DNA of 64,000 nucleotides from the NCBI GenBank assembly GCA_024408085.1, contig JAKSVH010000005.1:1-64000 (forward strand), written 5' to 3'. Shown one piece after another: positions 33,040 through 40,764 of the stretch. Numbering within the stretch: the first letter of the stretch is position 1; every line of letters starts with the position of its first letter. This DNA is from Bacilli bacterium. GTDB taxonomy: Bacteria > Bacillota_I > Bacilli_A > RFN20 > CAG-826. The position numbers and the translations under genes are program-made. The notes under the pieces are model-generated. The model was given only the letters and a program-made list of their open reading frames with translations, did not search any database and was not told where the DNA came from.

Positions 33040-33403
33040 GGCCTCACACCTCCGTTATATAGAGCGTTTTGATGAGAATCCGAAACAAAATGAAATATAT
33101 TTGTTTTTGAGACAAACATTAGATTTAATAATCGAATGTCTATCTTAAAAATTTAATAAATACGTTTGATTTTGATGCCACCGGATCTTTTATTAATAAA
33201 TAATAGATTCGGTAACATAAAAATAAAATTTTTTTATGTATTGTGTTAACGATATCCAAATTCAAATTTGAATATTGCTAACACCGGCATTAAAAACAAA
33301 TGCATTTGTTAACGGCCTTCCCATCAAATAATGATGTGCTTGCGCACTCTTGTTTGCTTACACAAACTCAAACTTTTCAAAAGTTTTATCTGAGGCCGCT
33401 TAT
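33040..33403 (-). ncRNA. Retron msr-msd noncoding RNA
   Basis: The minus strand between the effector and the IS remnant folds extensively. The ends pair as GGCCTCA (a1, plus 33391-33397) with TGAGGCC (a2, plus 33040-33046). The msr side has small stem-loops: AAACTTT/AAAGTTT (33370-33386), GTTTG/CAAAC (33352-33367) and GTGC/GCAC (33336-33347). The msd side has a 16-base palindrome (33295-33310), a closing 10 bp stem (33286-33295 with 33170-33179), a long hairpin with 20 bp arms (33243-33284), an AT stem (33216-33238) and an ACCG/CGGT hairpin (33180-33213). The exact msd limits and branching G are not established. Confidence 0.75.
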
Positions 33404-33409
33404 TATTTT

Positions 33410-33415
33410 AGTATA
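33410..33415 (-). promoter_or_regulatory. Candidate retron ncRNA promoter -10
   Basis: TATACT on the minus strand lies about 13 bases before the a1 arm, in the right place to start the retron transcript. The -35 region is AT-rich and not clearly conserved. Confidence 0.4.
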
Positions 33416-33465
33416 ACTTTACACTTTAAACAATAAATCAATTTAATAAATACTAGAATTGTTTG

Positions 33466-34040
33466 TTAGCTTTCAAATGATGTGAGACATTTTCTACATC
33501 TCATTTCACCAGTATCTTCTAATAATTGAGCTAACTTTTTAAGTTCAACTTTGTTTGGTGTTTTAAATTTAAGTACTAATTTTGGCATATTGTTATATCT
33601 ATTGTTCCATCTTTCTCCTTGTTCTCTAAGGTCATTTAAGTTACAAAACTTAAGATATCTATAAAATTTGTCTTGATCAATTCCGTGGTTTCTTTCAACT
33701 TTGCCATTGTGCTCTGGCGTTCGAGGACGAATCAATTGATGCGTAACCCAACTTCTTTTAAGAAGACTTCAAGGTAGTTGTCGTATGTTCTGATTGTTAA
33801 ACCTTTGTCTTTCTTTCTTGCTTTGTCAGTAAATTCAAGACCATTGTCTGTTTGTAAGATTTTTGGTAAGCATCCAATCTTCTTGTGAGCATATTTTAGA
33901 GCCTGAACTGTTTCATACATTGAGTGTTAGTTTGTAAAATACAAAACACGTTTTTTAGAGTACTCATCAAGTATTGCGTACTGATAAAATTTTCCTTCTA
34001 GCCCTTCTGCTTCTAAACATAAGAAAAAAGATTCATTACG
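33466..34040 (-). pseudogene. Decayed DDE transposase (IS481/IS3-like)
   Basis: Three pieces of one rve-type integrase domain are visible. FYQYAILDEYSKKRVLYF (around 33935-33995) contains the first Asp. ILQTDNGLEFTDKARKKD (within 33732-33920) has the second Asp. HQLIRPRTPEHNGKVERNH (near 33680-33740) has the catalytic Glu. A TAA stop separates the first two near 33930 and a one-base frameshift near 33745-33755 separates the second and third, so it is inactive. The N-terminal HTH is lost on the 34040 side, where repeat copy C begins. The C-terminus ends with a CRKC motif. It sits between the retron and the Thoeris locus and marks past mobility of this boundary. Confidence 0.75.
33477..33489 (-). 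repeat. 13 bp inverted repeat flanking the retron, right copy
   Basis: This is the exact inverted partner of 31060-31072. It encodes the residues CLTS near the end of the decayed transposase. It lies about 75 bp outside the predicted retron transcript start. Confidence 0.45.
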
Positions 34041-34371
34041 TAATTTAAATTCTCAAATATTACAGATTTACAATATAAAAATAAAATCAGTTAATACTTC
34101 TTCTATATAACTTCTAATACTTAATAATAAAACCATCATCCCTTTTCCTTTTTATATATAAGGATAAGATAAAGGATTCTTCTATTGTTTGTAAGTATGG
34201 ATATTTTCTATTATTGGAGAATATAAAAGATTGATGATACTAATGTAGACATTACGTATTCATATTTCTCTATTGCATATGAGAAACCAAAACAAAAAAG
34301 GCTCGAGCCTCTTTTGTTCTATAAATAAATTTGCAATAATAAAAAAAATCAAATTTTGCTCTTTTGTAAAA
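34041..34371. other. Gene-free gap filled by repeat copy C
   Basis: No gene is visible between the transposase remnant and the last Thoeris gene. Almost all of the gap is repeat copy C plus a short AT-rich stretch adjacent to the TIR gene stop. Confidence 0.6.
34083..34335 (-). repeat. Dispersed hairpin-containing intergenic repeat, copy C
   Basis: It shares with copy B the blocks AAAATCAGTTAATACTTCT, CTTTTCCTTTTTATATA-TAAGGATAAGATAAAGG, TCTATTGTTTGTAAGTATGG and a TTTCTC...GAGAAA hairpin. The terminator-like stem is GGCTCGAGCC (34300-34309) framed by A and T runs: different bases from copies A2 and B but the same pairing. An extra insertion of about 50 bp lies between GGATATT and the second hairpin. 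It lies downstream of the Thoeris operon. Confidence 0.65.
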
Positions 34372-34905
34372 TTAATCGCAAATTTCTTTTTTTATTTCTA
34401 GATAATTCCAATACTCTTTGCCATCATCGTTTTTATAATACATAACTATATGTTTTCCATAATTTTTAATACAATCAGGACATTTACTTTTATCAACATT
34501 AGCATAATTATAAATAACAACGATTTTTTTGATTAACCCATTTTGATAATCTTTAATAGCCATTTCACATTCATATTCAATGTAACTTCTATAATCAATG
34601 TTATTGCCCTTACAGCAACGCTGATTATATGAATTATAACTTTTGCAAAATTGACATCCGCCTTTTGTTAAAATTTTTGTTTGTTTTCCAACAATTAAAA
34701 CAAATGTTTTAGAAACATTTAATCTTCTTCTAAGAGAAGCTTTAATACTGCATAATTGGTCATCATCTGAGGCTTGAGTATATTCGTGAGCATCAACAAA
34801 ATCTAGATTTAATCTGTTATTGTTTTTCCATTCATACAATTTATCAATGGCTTCTTTGTCGCCGGTCCAATCACCAGCAATATATGTTTTGGTACGATAT
34901 TCCAT
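34372..34905 (-). CDS. thsB: TIR-like ThsB-type protein 1 of Thoeris locus
   Basis: This protein of about 177 residues has a TIR-like (DUF1863-type) fold: TYIAGDWTGDKEAIDKLYEW as strand A and helix, SIKASLRRRLNVSKTFVLIVG, and YIEYECEMAIKDY carrying the candidate catalytic glutamate. Cysteine pairs (CQFCKS, CPDCIK) suggest a zinc-binding insert. I take ATG 34905, which has AAAGGA ten bases upstream, rather than the longer frame to 34965. It is the last gene of a four-gene operon with a macro-domain membrane protein. Thoeris TIR proteins sense phage and make a nucleotide signal from NAD; having three different ones suggests different triggers. Confidence 0.75.
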   Translation of the reverse strand: MEYRTKTYIAGDWTGDKEAIDKLYEWKNNNRLNLDFVDAHEYTQASDDDQLCSIKASLRRRLNVSKTFVLIVGKQTKILTKGGCQFCKSYNSYNQRCCKGNNIDYRSYIEYECEMAIKDYQNGLIKKIVVIYNYANVDKSKCPDCIKNYGKHIVMYYKNDDGKEYWNYLEIKKEICD

Positions 34906-34921
34906 ATTTCTCATTTCCTTT

Positions 34922-35827
34922 CTATTCAAATATAGACACCTTGTCCTTATCTTTATCATAAACAACCAAATTTATTTTCCCAGTAATTATTGAATCGCTA
35001 GTCAAAATTGTTGTTTTCATAAGTTTAAATGATTGTTTATGAGTTAATTGAGATCTAGAATTACCAGTGCCAAAAAGAGGGATGAAAATTTCATCAGATT
35101 GTCCCTTGCTAACATAAAATGAAATCAATGACTCCAAGCTTTCTCTAATATCTTTTCTTAAAGCATGGGCATTATTAGACTTATCAAATTTAGAAATTGC
35201 AACTAAATAATACTTTGTATTATTAGAACCATCAATAATAGCTGTTGTTCCAAGTTCATAACTTTTTAAATTTCCTCTTGGTTTTTCGGTTTTTGTATAA
35301 ATTACTTTTGGTTTATAACCATTTAATTCTAAATTAGCCTGTATTCTTTCATTTAATTCTTCAGGAGTAATATTTTCTTCCTTACAAAATCTGTTAATCC
35401 ATTTGCCATGATTAGTATTTGGTGAAACTAAAGGATTTTTAATAGTCTCCGAAGATTCTTCAACTATTGTTTCAAATGTATCATTAACTTGAATTACAAC
35501 AATTTTTGATTCTTCCTTTTTGTTTTTAAAACCAATCTTAAAAATGTCGCCATACATAGCAAATACTTTATTATTTCCTTTAGCCCATATTTTCTTTGTT
35601 TTCTTACAAAGAATGACAAATGCACTAGCAACTATAGAGCTCAACAATGTTCCAATTAAAAGCCAAATTCTTGGTTTTGTGTCATTAATACACAAATCAT
35701 TCCAGTCAAAAAATAATAAACCAATACTTAAAAACGAAAAACAGCCTCCTGCTATTACTAAAAATAATTTAAAAATTGCTAAGAAATTGTTTTTTAATTT
35801 ACCAAAAATATATTTGAAGCGTTTCAT
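34922..35827 (-). CDS. thsA: Membrane macro-domain effector, ThsA of type II-like Thoeris
   Basis: This is a 301-residue protein. Two transmembrane helices lie at about 17-40 and 54-74. The C-terminal half is a macro-type domain with TTAIIDGSNN, KYYLVAISKF and IPLFGTGNSRSQL, the last matching the glycine-rich ADP-ribose-binding loop of macro domains. In type II Thoeris such a membrane macro protein is activated by an ADP-ribose-type signal (histidine-ADP-ribose) made by TIR ThsB, leading to membrane damage or arrest. I placed the start at ATG 35827, one base after the previous stop; the frame runs open to 35896 inside the upstream gene. TIR genes lie on both sides. Confidence 0.75.
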   Translation of the reverse strand: MKRFKYIFGKLKNNFLAIFKLFLVIAGGCFSFLSIGLLFFDWNDLCINDTKPRIWLLIGTLLSSIVASAFVILCKKTKKIWAKGNNKVFAMYGDIFKIGFKNKKEESKIVVIQVNDTFETIVEESSETIKNPLVSPNTNHGKWINRFCKEENITPEELNERIQANLELNGYKPKVIYTKTEKPRGNLKSYELGTTAIIDGSNNTKYYLVAISKFDKSNNAHALRKDIRESLESLISFYVSKGQSDEIFIPLFGTGNSRSQLTHKQSFKLMKTTILTSDSIITGKINLVVYDKDKDKVSIFE

Positions 35828-35828
35828 A

Positions 35829-36467
35829 TTAAATAAATTTATCCACCCTAACATGCTCTGCAATTTTTTGATTGCGCTTATTAAAAGCCTCATCAATATA
35901 TTTTTTAGGATCTTTTATAAATTCATCCCAACTAACTAATACAGCATATCTACCATCCTCGCTGTAATGATCGCATTCGTCTGATTCCGGAATTAAATAA
36001 TAATTGTTGTGAAATTCTTTAATTACTGTTGAATCATTTATAACAACACTATTTATCACGCCTTTACAATGAGGGCATACATACTGCCCACAATAAACTT
36101 TATTAATCATTGATGGAAGAACAATACCAAGCAGACCGTTGCGAGTATCTTCGCTTCCACGTCTTCTTAAAGATGCTCTAATTTCATTTCTAATAATAAT
36201 TTGGCTATCAAGCCCCTTTATTTTATCTAATGGATCTCTGTAATTTTCATAACTTTTATCGCCAATTAAGAAAATTGTAACAGTAGTGTCTACTAAGTAT
36301 TCACTATGTATTTTGTTCATAATCACATCAGGATCATCTGAATGGATTTTTTCTTGTTGAGATTTGTCGATAAAAACAGAATCAGCAAAAAGTTTAACAA
36401 TTTCATTCTTATAGAATTCATCTTCAAACTTATAACTTATATAGCATCTATGTCTTTCGTCACTCAT
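35829..36467 (-). CDS. thsB: TIR-like ThsB-type protein 2 of Thoeris locus
   Basis: This is a 212-residue protein. RHRCYISYKFEDEFYKNEIVKLF (about 5-27) is strand A and the first helix of a TIR/DUF1863 fold. VTIFLIGDKSYENY is the central strand and IIIRNEIRASLRRRG holds the candidate catalytic glutamate. A CPHC pair resembles the zinc-like insert of protein 1. It starts by ATGA overlap with protein 3 and ends one base before the macro-domain gene, so co-translation is expected. Probably another NAD-using phage sensor of the same Thoeris locus, diverged strongly from proteins 1 and 3. Confidence 0.75.
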   Translation of the reverse strand: MSDERHRCYISYKFEDEFYKNEIVKLFADSVFIDKSQQEKIHSDDPDVIMNKIHSEYLVDTTVTIFLIGDKSYENYRDPLDKIKGLDSQIIIRNEIRASLRRRGSEDTRNGLLGIVLPSMINKVYCGQYVCPHCKGVINSVVINDSTVIKEFHNNYYLIPESDECDHYSEDGRYAVLVSWDEFIKDPKKYIDEAFNKRNQKIAEHVRVDKFI

Positions 36468-37186
36468 AAAGATTTTAAAGCCTCATATTTGTTAGTTTGT
36501 TTGTCTATTAATTGTTTCAAAACTATTAATTTTGAATTGTTCAATTGAGCGAAATTGCTAGTATCGATCTTATAAAAAATTGGTATTGGTTCCTTTTCAA
36601 AATGAGCAAATTCTTCATTTAGATTTTGCTCATGCCAAATAATATTTCTAGCAAAAATAATCTCTTCATAAATCCACGGTGATTCAAGTGATTTTACAAG
36701 ATTTTCATTATTGTTTATTGAATTATCCAAATTTAATACTAATAAATATTTGCTATGAACAATTTGAGTAAATAATGCAGAAGATAGCATTGCGTGGACG
36801 TGAGAGGTTGATCGATTTCTTTTTGATGAATCGAAATTATTTGGATTGCTTTCCATTCTGCAATACTTTTTATCAATATCATTTAGAACCGCATCGCATG
36901 ATCCCCAAACTCTTTCGTCAATAAAAGTTGTAAAGCCTAGTTTTTCTAAAAATTGACATAACTTTTCTGCAATAATTTTGTCTTTATGATTATGAGAAAC
37001 GAAAAAATCAACATCATTGATCGGAAATAATGCATCACTTAAGTCTGTTCCATCAATTTTTGTTCTATTAATTATACTATTTATACCGGAATTAAATGTT
37101 TGATATTTTACCAAATCAAGTGCTCCGGTCATACCACTAAGTATGCTATCGTTAATATTTAGGTTTAAAGAATAAATTTTTTCCAT
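36464..37186 (-). CDS. thsB: TIR-domain ThsB-type protein 3 of Thoeris locus
   Basis: This 240-residue protein has the clearest TIR domain of the three. DVDFFVSHNHKDKIIAEKLC (about 58-77) is followed by GFTTFIDERVWGSCD (BB-loop region), and PWIYEEIIFARNI carries the candidate catalytic glutamate. The N-terminal 55 residues and the final 40 are unassigned. It is the first gene of the Thoeris run and starts only 12 bases after a TagD-like gene, with no terminator between them. It overlaps the next gene by ATGA. A stress-type TIR NADase is the family role; phage sensing is inferred from context. Confidence 0.75.
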   Translation of the reverse strand: MEKIYSLNLNINDSILSGMTGALDLVKYQTFNSGINSIINRTKIDGTDLSDALFPINDVDFFVSHNHKDKIIAEKLCQFLEKLGFTTFIDERVWGSCDAVLNDIDKKYCRMESNPNNFDSSKRNRSTSHVHAMLSSALFTQIVHSKYLLVLNLDNSINNNENLVKSLESPWIYEEIIFARNIIWHEQNLNEEFAHFEKEPIPIFYKIDTSNFAQLNNSKLIVLKQLIDKQTNKYEALKSL

Positions 37187-37198
37187 AGTATGTTCTTT

Positions 37199-37615
37199 TT
37201 ATTTTTTAGCATCATTTCTAATTTGTGTTGTAGATATTCCTTGAGTGTGCTTTAAAAACACAACTTTAACATCTACTTTTGATAAGTCTTCAATAACTTT
37301 ATTATACATATCAGAGTTTTTCCAATCATCACCGTGGAAGAGAATATCGTAATGAAGTTCATTCCAAGCTTCTAATTTATCCATGTTCTTTTGTGGAACT
37401 ACTTTATCAACATACTTAATTGCCTCAACAATGGCTGCGCGTTGTTCATATGGAATTACGGGAGTTTTATGCTTATATTGTTGGACATTTTCATCTGTTG
37501 AAACACCAACAATTAAATAATCACAATGTTCCTTTGCTTGTTTCAAAATATTAAGATGACCTATGTGAAATAAATCAAACACGCCTGTTGTATAACCAAT
37601 GATTTTCTTTTTCAT
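37199..37615 (-). CDS. TagD-like cytidylyltransferase (second)
   Basis: This is a 138-residue nucleotidyltransferase with YTTGVFDLFHIGHLNILKQA (HxGH at about 17-20), IPYEQRAAIVEAIKYVD and GISTTQIRNDAKK at the end. Its length and the ISTT motif fit the glycerol-3-phosphate cytidylyltransferase family; ribitol- or other alcohol-phosphate activation is also possible. It differs clearly from the copy at 28191. It follows an FrhB-like gene by seven bases and is followed after 12 bases by the first Thoeris gene, so the three-gene polysaccharide operon seems to run straight into a defence operon. Confidence 0.85.
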   Translation of the reverse strand: MKKKIIGYTTGVFDLFHIGHLNILKQAKEHCDYLIVGVSTDENVQQYKHKTPVIPYEQRAAIVEAIKYVDKVVPQKNMDKLEAWNELHYDILFHGDDWKNSDMYNKVIEDLSKVDVKVVFLKHTQGISTTQIRNDAKK

Positions 37616-37622
37616 AACATTC

Positions 37623-38804
37623 TTATTTTATCTTTTTTATTTTATAAGTAAAACCAATTTCATACTTATTATGTTTGAAAACATTGAGTAATCTTTTAAA
37701 TAGATTTTTAACTTTTATTTTTTCTTTTTGTTTTTTATAAGACTCTAATTCATTTTGAATAATTGAAATTTCTCCAAATCTTTTTATTTCTGCTAATGAT
37801 CTGCTCGAAGGGTTGCCATAGTAACCTTTATTTAATTTTGTGGTCGAATCATAATCCACTAAATCTAAATGGTTAAAAACATTTTGTAATATTTCGCTAC
37901 CTTTAGAAGTATTCGCAATAATTAAGGATTTATGAAAGCTATCTTTTTTAAATCCCCAGAAATCACCTAGAGTTATATCAGAGGCTCTGTTTTTTGATCT
38001 AAATTGACAATTGTAGCAACTTTCTCTATATCCTTTACCGCTTTGAAACATTTTGTAATAAGGAAAATAATCATATTCACCATAACAAACCTTTGTTTTA
38101 CTTCTCTTTTCAAATTCAAACTTAAAGAGTTTATTATTTTTATTTGCTCCTTGATTATGTCTGAAATCAAAATCTTTAATTTTACAATCTAGAAAACTTT
38201 CAACAGCTTTTATTGATTGATCGAATGCCCATTGATTTGAAATACCTCTACAAATAATATCAATCAAAAATAGATTTGATGGTCTTTTAGCAAACATATT
38301 TGCAACCGCAGCACATTGACATGGGGTTCCCGAAAATAAAACGTTTGTTCCATTTTCAACATCGGCCTTAATTTCTTCATAAACACGAGTATTTATTTCT
38401 GATTGAATATATTTGCTTTTTAAAACTTTATCTAAATTTACAACATTATCTATACGGATATGATGAACCTTTAAATTGTCCCAGGCGGCACCATAGACAA
38501 CTCCATTATTTAAAAGAAAATATTTAGCGATTGCTTGAAATGTTCCACCACTTGATGATTTTAATAAATCGTTAATAGGCTGCATTTGATAACAATAAGC
38601 ATCACTTTTACCTATCTTAAATTCTTTTAAAGTTGGGCAGCTTTTTAAACACAAACCACAATTAATACATTCATCACTATTAATTTCGGGATATTTAAAA
38701 TGATCAGAAGCTCTTTCATTTAACTGAATGCAATGTTTTGGGCACACAAAAGAGCACAAACCACATCCAGTACATTTATTTGCAGCTTCTAAAATATTAC
38801 TCAT
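37623..38804 (-). CDS. FrhB-like ferredoxin/dehydrogenase beta-subunit family protein
   Basis: This 393-residue protein starts with two ferredoxin-type 4Fe-4S motifs (CTGCGLCSFVCPKHC at 12-26 and CINCGLCLKSCP near 42-53). They are followed by the coenzyme F420 hydrogenase/dehydrogenase beta-subunit domains (SSGGTFQAIAKYFL, SGTPCQCAAVANMF, GYRESCYNCQFR, DITLGDFWG). Many relatives sit in capsule clusters without F420 metabolism, beside pyruvyl transferases, and their reaction there is not settled. It starts in a TAATG overlap with the LicD gene. An additional [4Fe-4S] ligand set around CYNC is visible. Role in sugar modification is inferred. Confidence 0.8.
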   Translation of the reverse strand: MSNILEAANKCTGCGLCSFVCPKHCIQLNERASDHFKYPEINSDECINCGLCLKSCPTLKEFKIGKSDAYCYQMQPINDLLKSSSGGTFQAIAKYFLLNNGVVYGAAWDNLKVHHIRIDNVVNLDKVLKSKYIQSEINTRVYEEIKADVENGTNVLFSGTPCQCAAVANMFAKRPSNLFLIDIICRGISNQWAFDQSIKAVESFLDCKIKDFDFRHNQGANKNNKLFKFEFEKRSKTKVCYGEYDYFPYYKMFQSGKGYRESCYNCQFRSKNRASDITLGDFWGFKKDSFHKSLIIANTSKGSEILQNVFNHLDLVDYDSTTKLNKGYYGNPSSRSLAEIKRFGEISIIQNELESYKKQKEKIKVKNLFKRLLNVFKHNKYEIGFTYKIKKIK

Positions 38805-39574
38805 TATTTTTCAATTAAAGATTCATCTAAGTAGAAACGTCTATAACTTACAATTCCGAAATCTTTTGGGGTCATATAATCAGGACCATACCAAGTTGTT
38901 AAATAATGTTCAGGATTTTCAAAAACTGGGCAATCATAACCATTAAATTTAAAATTAACAAAACTTGTAGGATATTTCATCTTTTGAATATAAGGATGAT
39001 GCATAACTAACAAACAGTCGCCTTTATTTTTAATTTTATTAAATGAACGCATCAATGATTTGTTAATGCGTGGATAACCTGGAAGAAATTTATGATATAT
39101 GTTTTTAAGAATATTTCTTACGCTATTATTTTTAACATTGTCTGTCTTTTTGTTCATTTTATCATGAAGTTTAACAAGTTTATGTGTAAAACCTTCAAGA
39201 TACTTTTCTTCAGTGGATACATACGGAAATATATCAAAATATGCAACATATGGTGTTTCTTTAGATTTTTGAATAAACATATTTTTAATATAGACACGAG
39301 TTACACCAAAAAATAAACTGTTACTTTTAAATGTTTTATAGTAAAAACAATCAGGAAGTTCATTTTGCAAGCTCTCGAGTTTATCGGACATTTCTAAAGG
39401 CATGACAATATCAATATCACAATCCCATTTAATCATTCCGCCTTCTCGATATGCACCAAGCATAGTGCCATGATCAAGACCAAAAACAATGTCGTGTTTC
39501 TTGAGGAAATCCAATAAAATACCAAAATATTTCAAATAATGAACTTTAAATTCTTCTAAACTGCACTCAACCAT
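38804..39574 (-). CDS. LicD-family phosphotransferase (third, divergent)
   Basis: This is a LicD-type protein of about 256 residues: VFGLDHGTMLGAYREGGMIKWDCDIDIVMP carries the GT-x-LGAxR and D-x-DID metal motif near residues 32-61. FDIFPYVS near 115 is the second family motif. I prefer ATG 39574, which has AAGGGG seven bases upstream, over the frame start at 39598. It differs from the two LicD copies at 27374 and 28586, so it may use another donor or acceptor. It is the first gene of a transcript that continues through the FrhB-like and TagD-like genes and probably Thoeris. Confidence 0.85.
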   Translation of the reverse strand: MVECSLEEFKVHYLKYFGILLDFLKKHDIVFGLDHGTMLGAYREGGMIKWDCDIDIVMPLEMSDKLESLQNELPDCFYYKTFKSNSLFFGVTRVYIKNMFIQKSKETPYVAYFDIFPYVSTEEKYLEGFTHKLVKLHDKMNKKTDNVKNNSVRNILKNIYHKFLPGYPRINKSLMRSFNKIKNKGDCLLVMHHPYIQKMKYPTSFVNFKFNGYDCPVFENPEHYLTTWYGPDYMTPKDFGIVSYRRFYLDESLIEK

Positions 39575-39698
39575 AAGCAACCCCTTTTCTGTGTCCATTT
39601 CGGTTTTAGGAAATAATACGTTGTAATCAAAATCAACAATATAATTCTGACTAACTACTCTTTATCGATTTATTAGGTTCTGCCACCCCTAAGACTAA

Positions 39699-39726
39699 AT
39701 TATAGTCTATAATTACAATTTAACAA
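39699..39726 (-). promoter_or_regulatory. Promoter of LicD-FrhB-TagD(-Thoeris) operon
   Basis: On the minus strand TTGTTA (plus 39721-39726), a 16 bp spacer and TATAAT (plus 39699-39704) make a good promoter. The predicted leader of about 115 nt begins with a G-rich stretch (TTAGGGGTGG). Confidence 0.6.
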
Positions 39727-39734
39727 ACACAAAC

Positions 39735-39925
39735 TCAAATGTAATTGGTTCTAAATATTAACGTTACATTGCCATTATTACTATATGTATTAGGATTTCT
39801 ATTCTTATCTTTATGAGTTATTAAATAAGTTATATAGAAAAGCGTTAAACAAATAACAATTAAGCAAGAAAATAAGGTCAATAAAACCTTCCATTTTTTA
39901 TGTTTTTGTTATCGATATCTTTCAT
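39735..39925 (-). pseudogene. Frameshifted small membrane protein gene
   Basis: ATG 39925 opens MKDIDNKNIKN and then stops, but one base over, the frame continues KKWKVLLTLFSCLIVICLTL followed by FYITYLITH and a polar tail to a stop at 39735. Adding one A to the A-run joins both parts into a 63-residue protein with a single N-terminal membrane helix. It may be a decayed gene fragment or a phase-variable run. I do not recognise the family. It sits between the pyruvyl transferase and the LicD operon. Confidence 0.45.
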
Positions 39926-39935
39926 CTATAAAAGT

Positions 39936-40763
39936 TTACTTCCACAAATCATATGGAAATGATTTAAGTAAATTTTCAACAATATTATCAAGTTTTGGAA
40001 TAGAAGGTACAGTAAGCTTTAACCCTTCTTCAATTGAAGAAACCAAAGGCGGATTATTTCTACCAGTTGAGTAATAATAATCATAATATTTATGCTCTTC
40101 TTGATCGGATTCATCATTATGTAGCCATATTGCAGGAACTCCATAAGCTTCCGCGATAATAATTCCGTGCAATGATGAAGAAATAACTAATTTTGATGCA
40201 CATATTTCATCAATTGTTTTCTTCCAATCTTTTGTTTTCATACTAATTATATGGTGTTCAGTATTTAAATTTTCCTTCCAATGAGGAATTATTGATACAT
40301 CATATTTTTTCTCTTTTGCACTGGAATAAATAAGCGGCATAAGTAAACCCGGATCTCCATAAATGCCAATAGGTTTCATAAGAACACCTGATTTAAGAAG
40401 ATGTTTTTCGGTTAATGGACCTCTCAAACATCTAATATCTAATTTAGCAAAACATTTATTTTTCTTAGTGTATGGATTTCGATTAAATGAACCTGTTCCC
40501 CACATTGTCTTTTTTAAATATGGCTTATAGTATAAAAGACTTCCTAAAGCAGACAAAAATTGATATTTCTTTTTTGTTTCAGATTCTAAATCAAGCCCTT
40601 TTTGTTTAAGCATGTATTCAATAATTATTGGAGAAAGTACATCCCCAAAATTTTCTCCTTCAAAATAGAGAATATTTATTTTATTTTTAAAAGCTTCTTT
40701 TTTATCTATTTTTGAACCGTTTATGTAAAGTTTCAGTTGGTTAATTTTATCATTAAAACTCAT
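39936..40763 (-). CDS. Polysaccharide pyruvyl transferase family protein
   Basis: This 275-residue protein matches PF04230 in layout: YFEGENFGDVLSPIIIEYML near 34-53 (the N-F-GD start), IRCLRGPLTEKHL (the RG motif), IGIYGDPGLLMPL and SSSLHGIIIAEAYGVPAIW (about 201-219, the S-x-H-x6-E signature). It would add a pyruvyl ketal to a sugar of the surface polymer, giving it negative charge. It follows the GT32-like gene with one base between them, on the minus strand. A pyruvylated and phosphorylated polymer would be strongly anionic. Confidence 0.85.
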   Translation of the reverse strand: MSFNDKINQLKLYINGSKIDKKEAFKNKINILYFEGENFGDVLSPIIIEYMLKQKGLDLESETKKKYQFLSALGSLLYYKPYLKKTMWGTGSFNRNPYTKKNKCFAKLDIRCLRGPLTEKHLLKSGVLMKPIGIYGDPGLLMPLIYSSAKEKKYDVSIIPHWKENLNTEHHIISMKTKDWKKTIDEICASKLVISSSLHGIIIAEAYGVPAIWLHNDESDQEEHKYYDYYYSTGRNNPPLVSSIEEGLKLTVPSIPKLDNIVENLLKSFPYDLWK

Positions 40764-40764
40764 A

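Larger units (their letters stand above)
39599..39934. other. Intergenic region with promoter and frameshifted small gene
   Basis: This 336 bp gap holds a frameshifted membrane-protein fragment (39735-39925) and the promoter of the LicD-led operon (39699-39726). Nothing else recognisable was seen. Confidence 0.6.
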
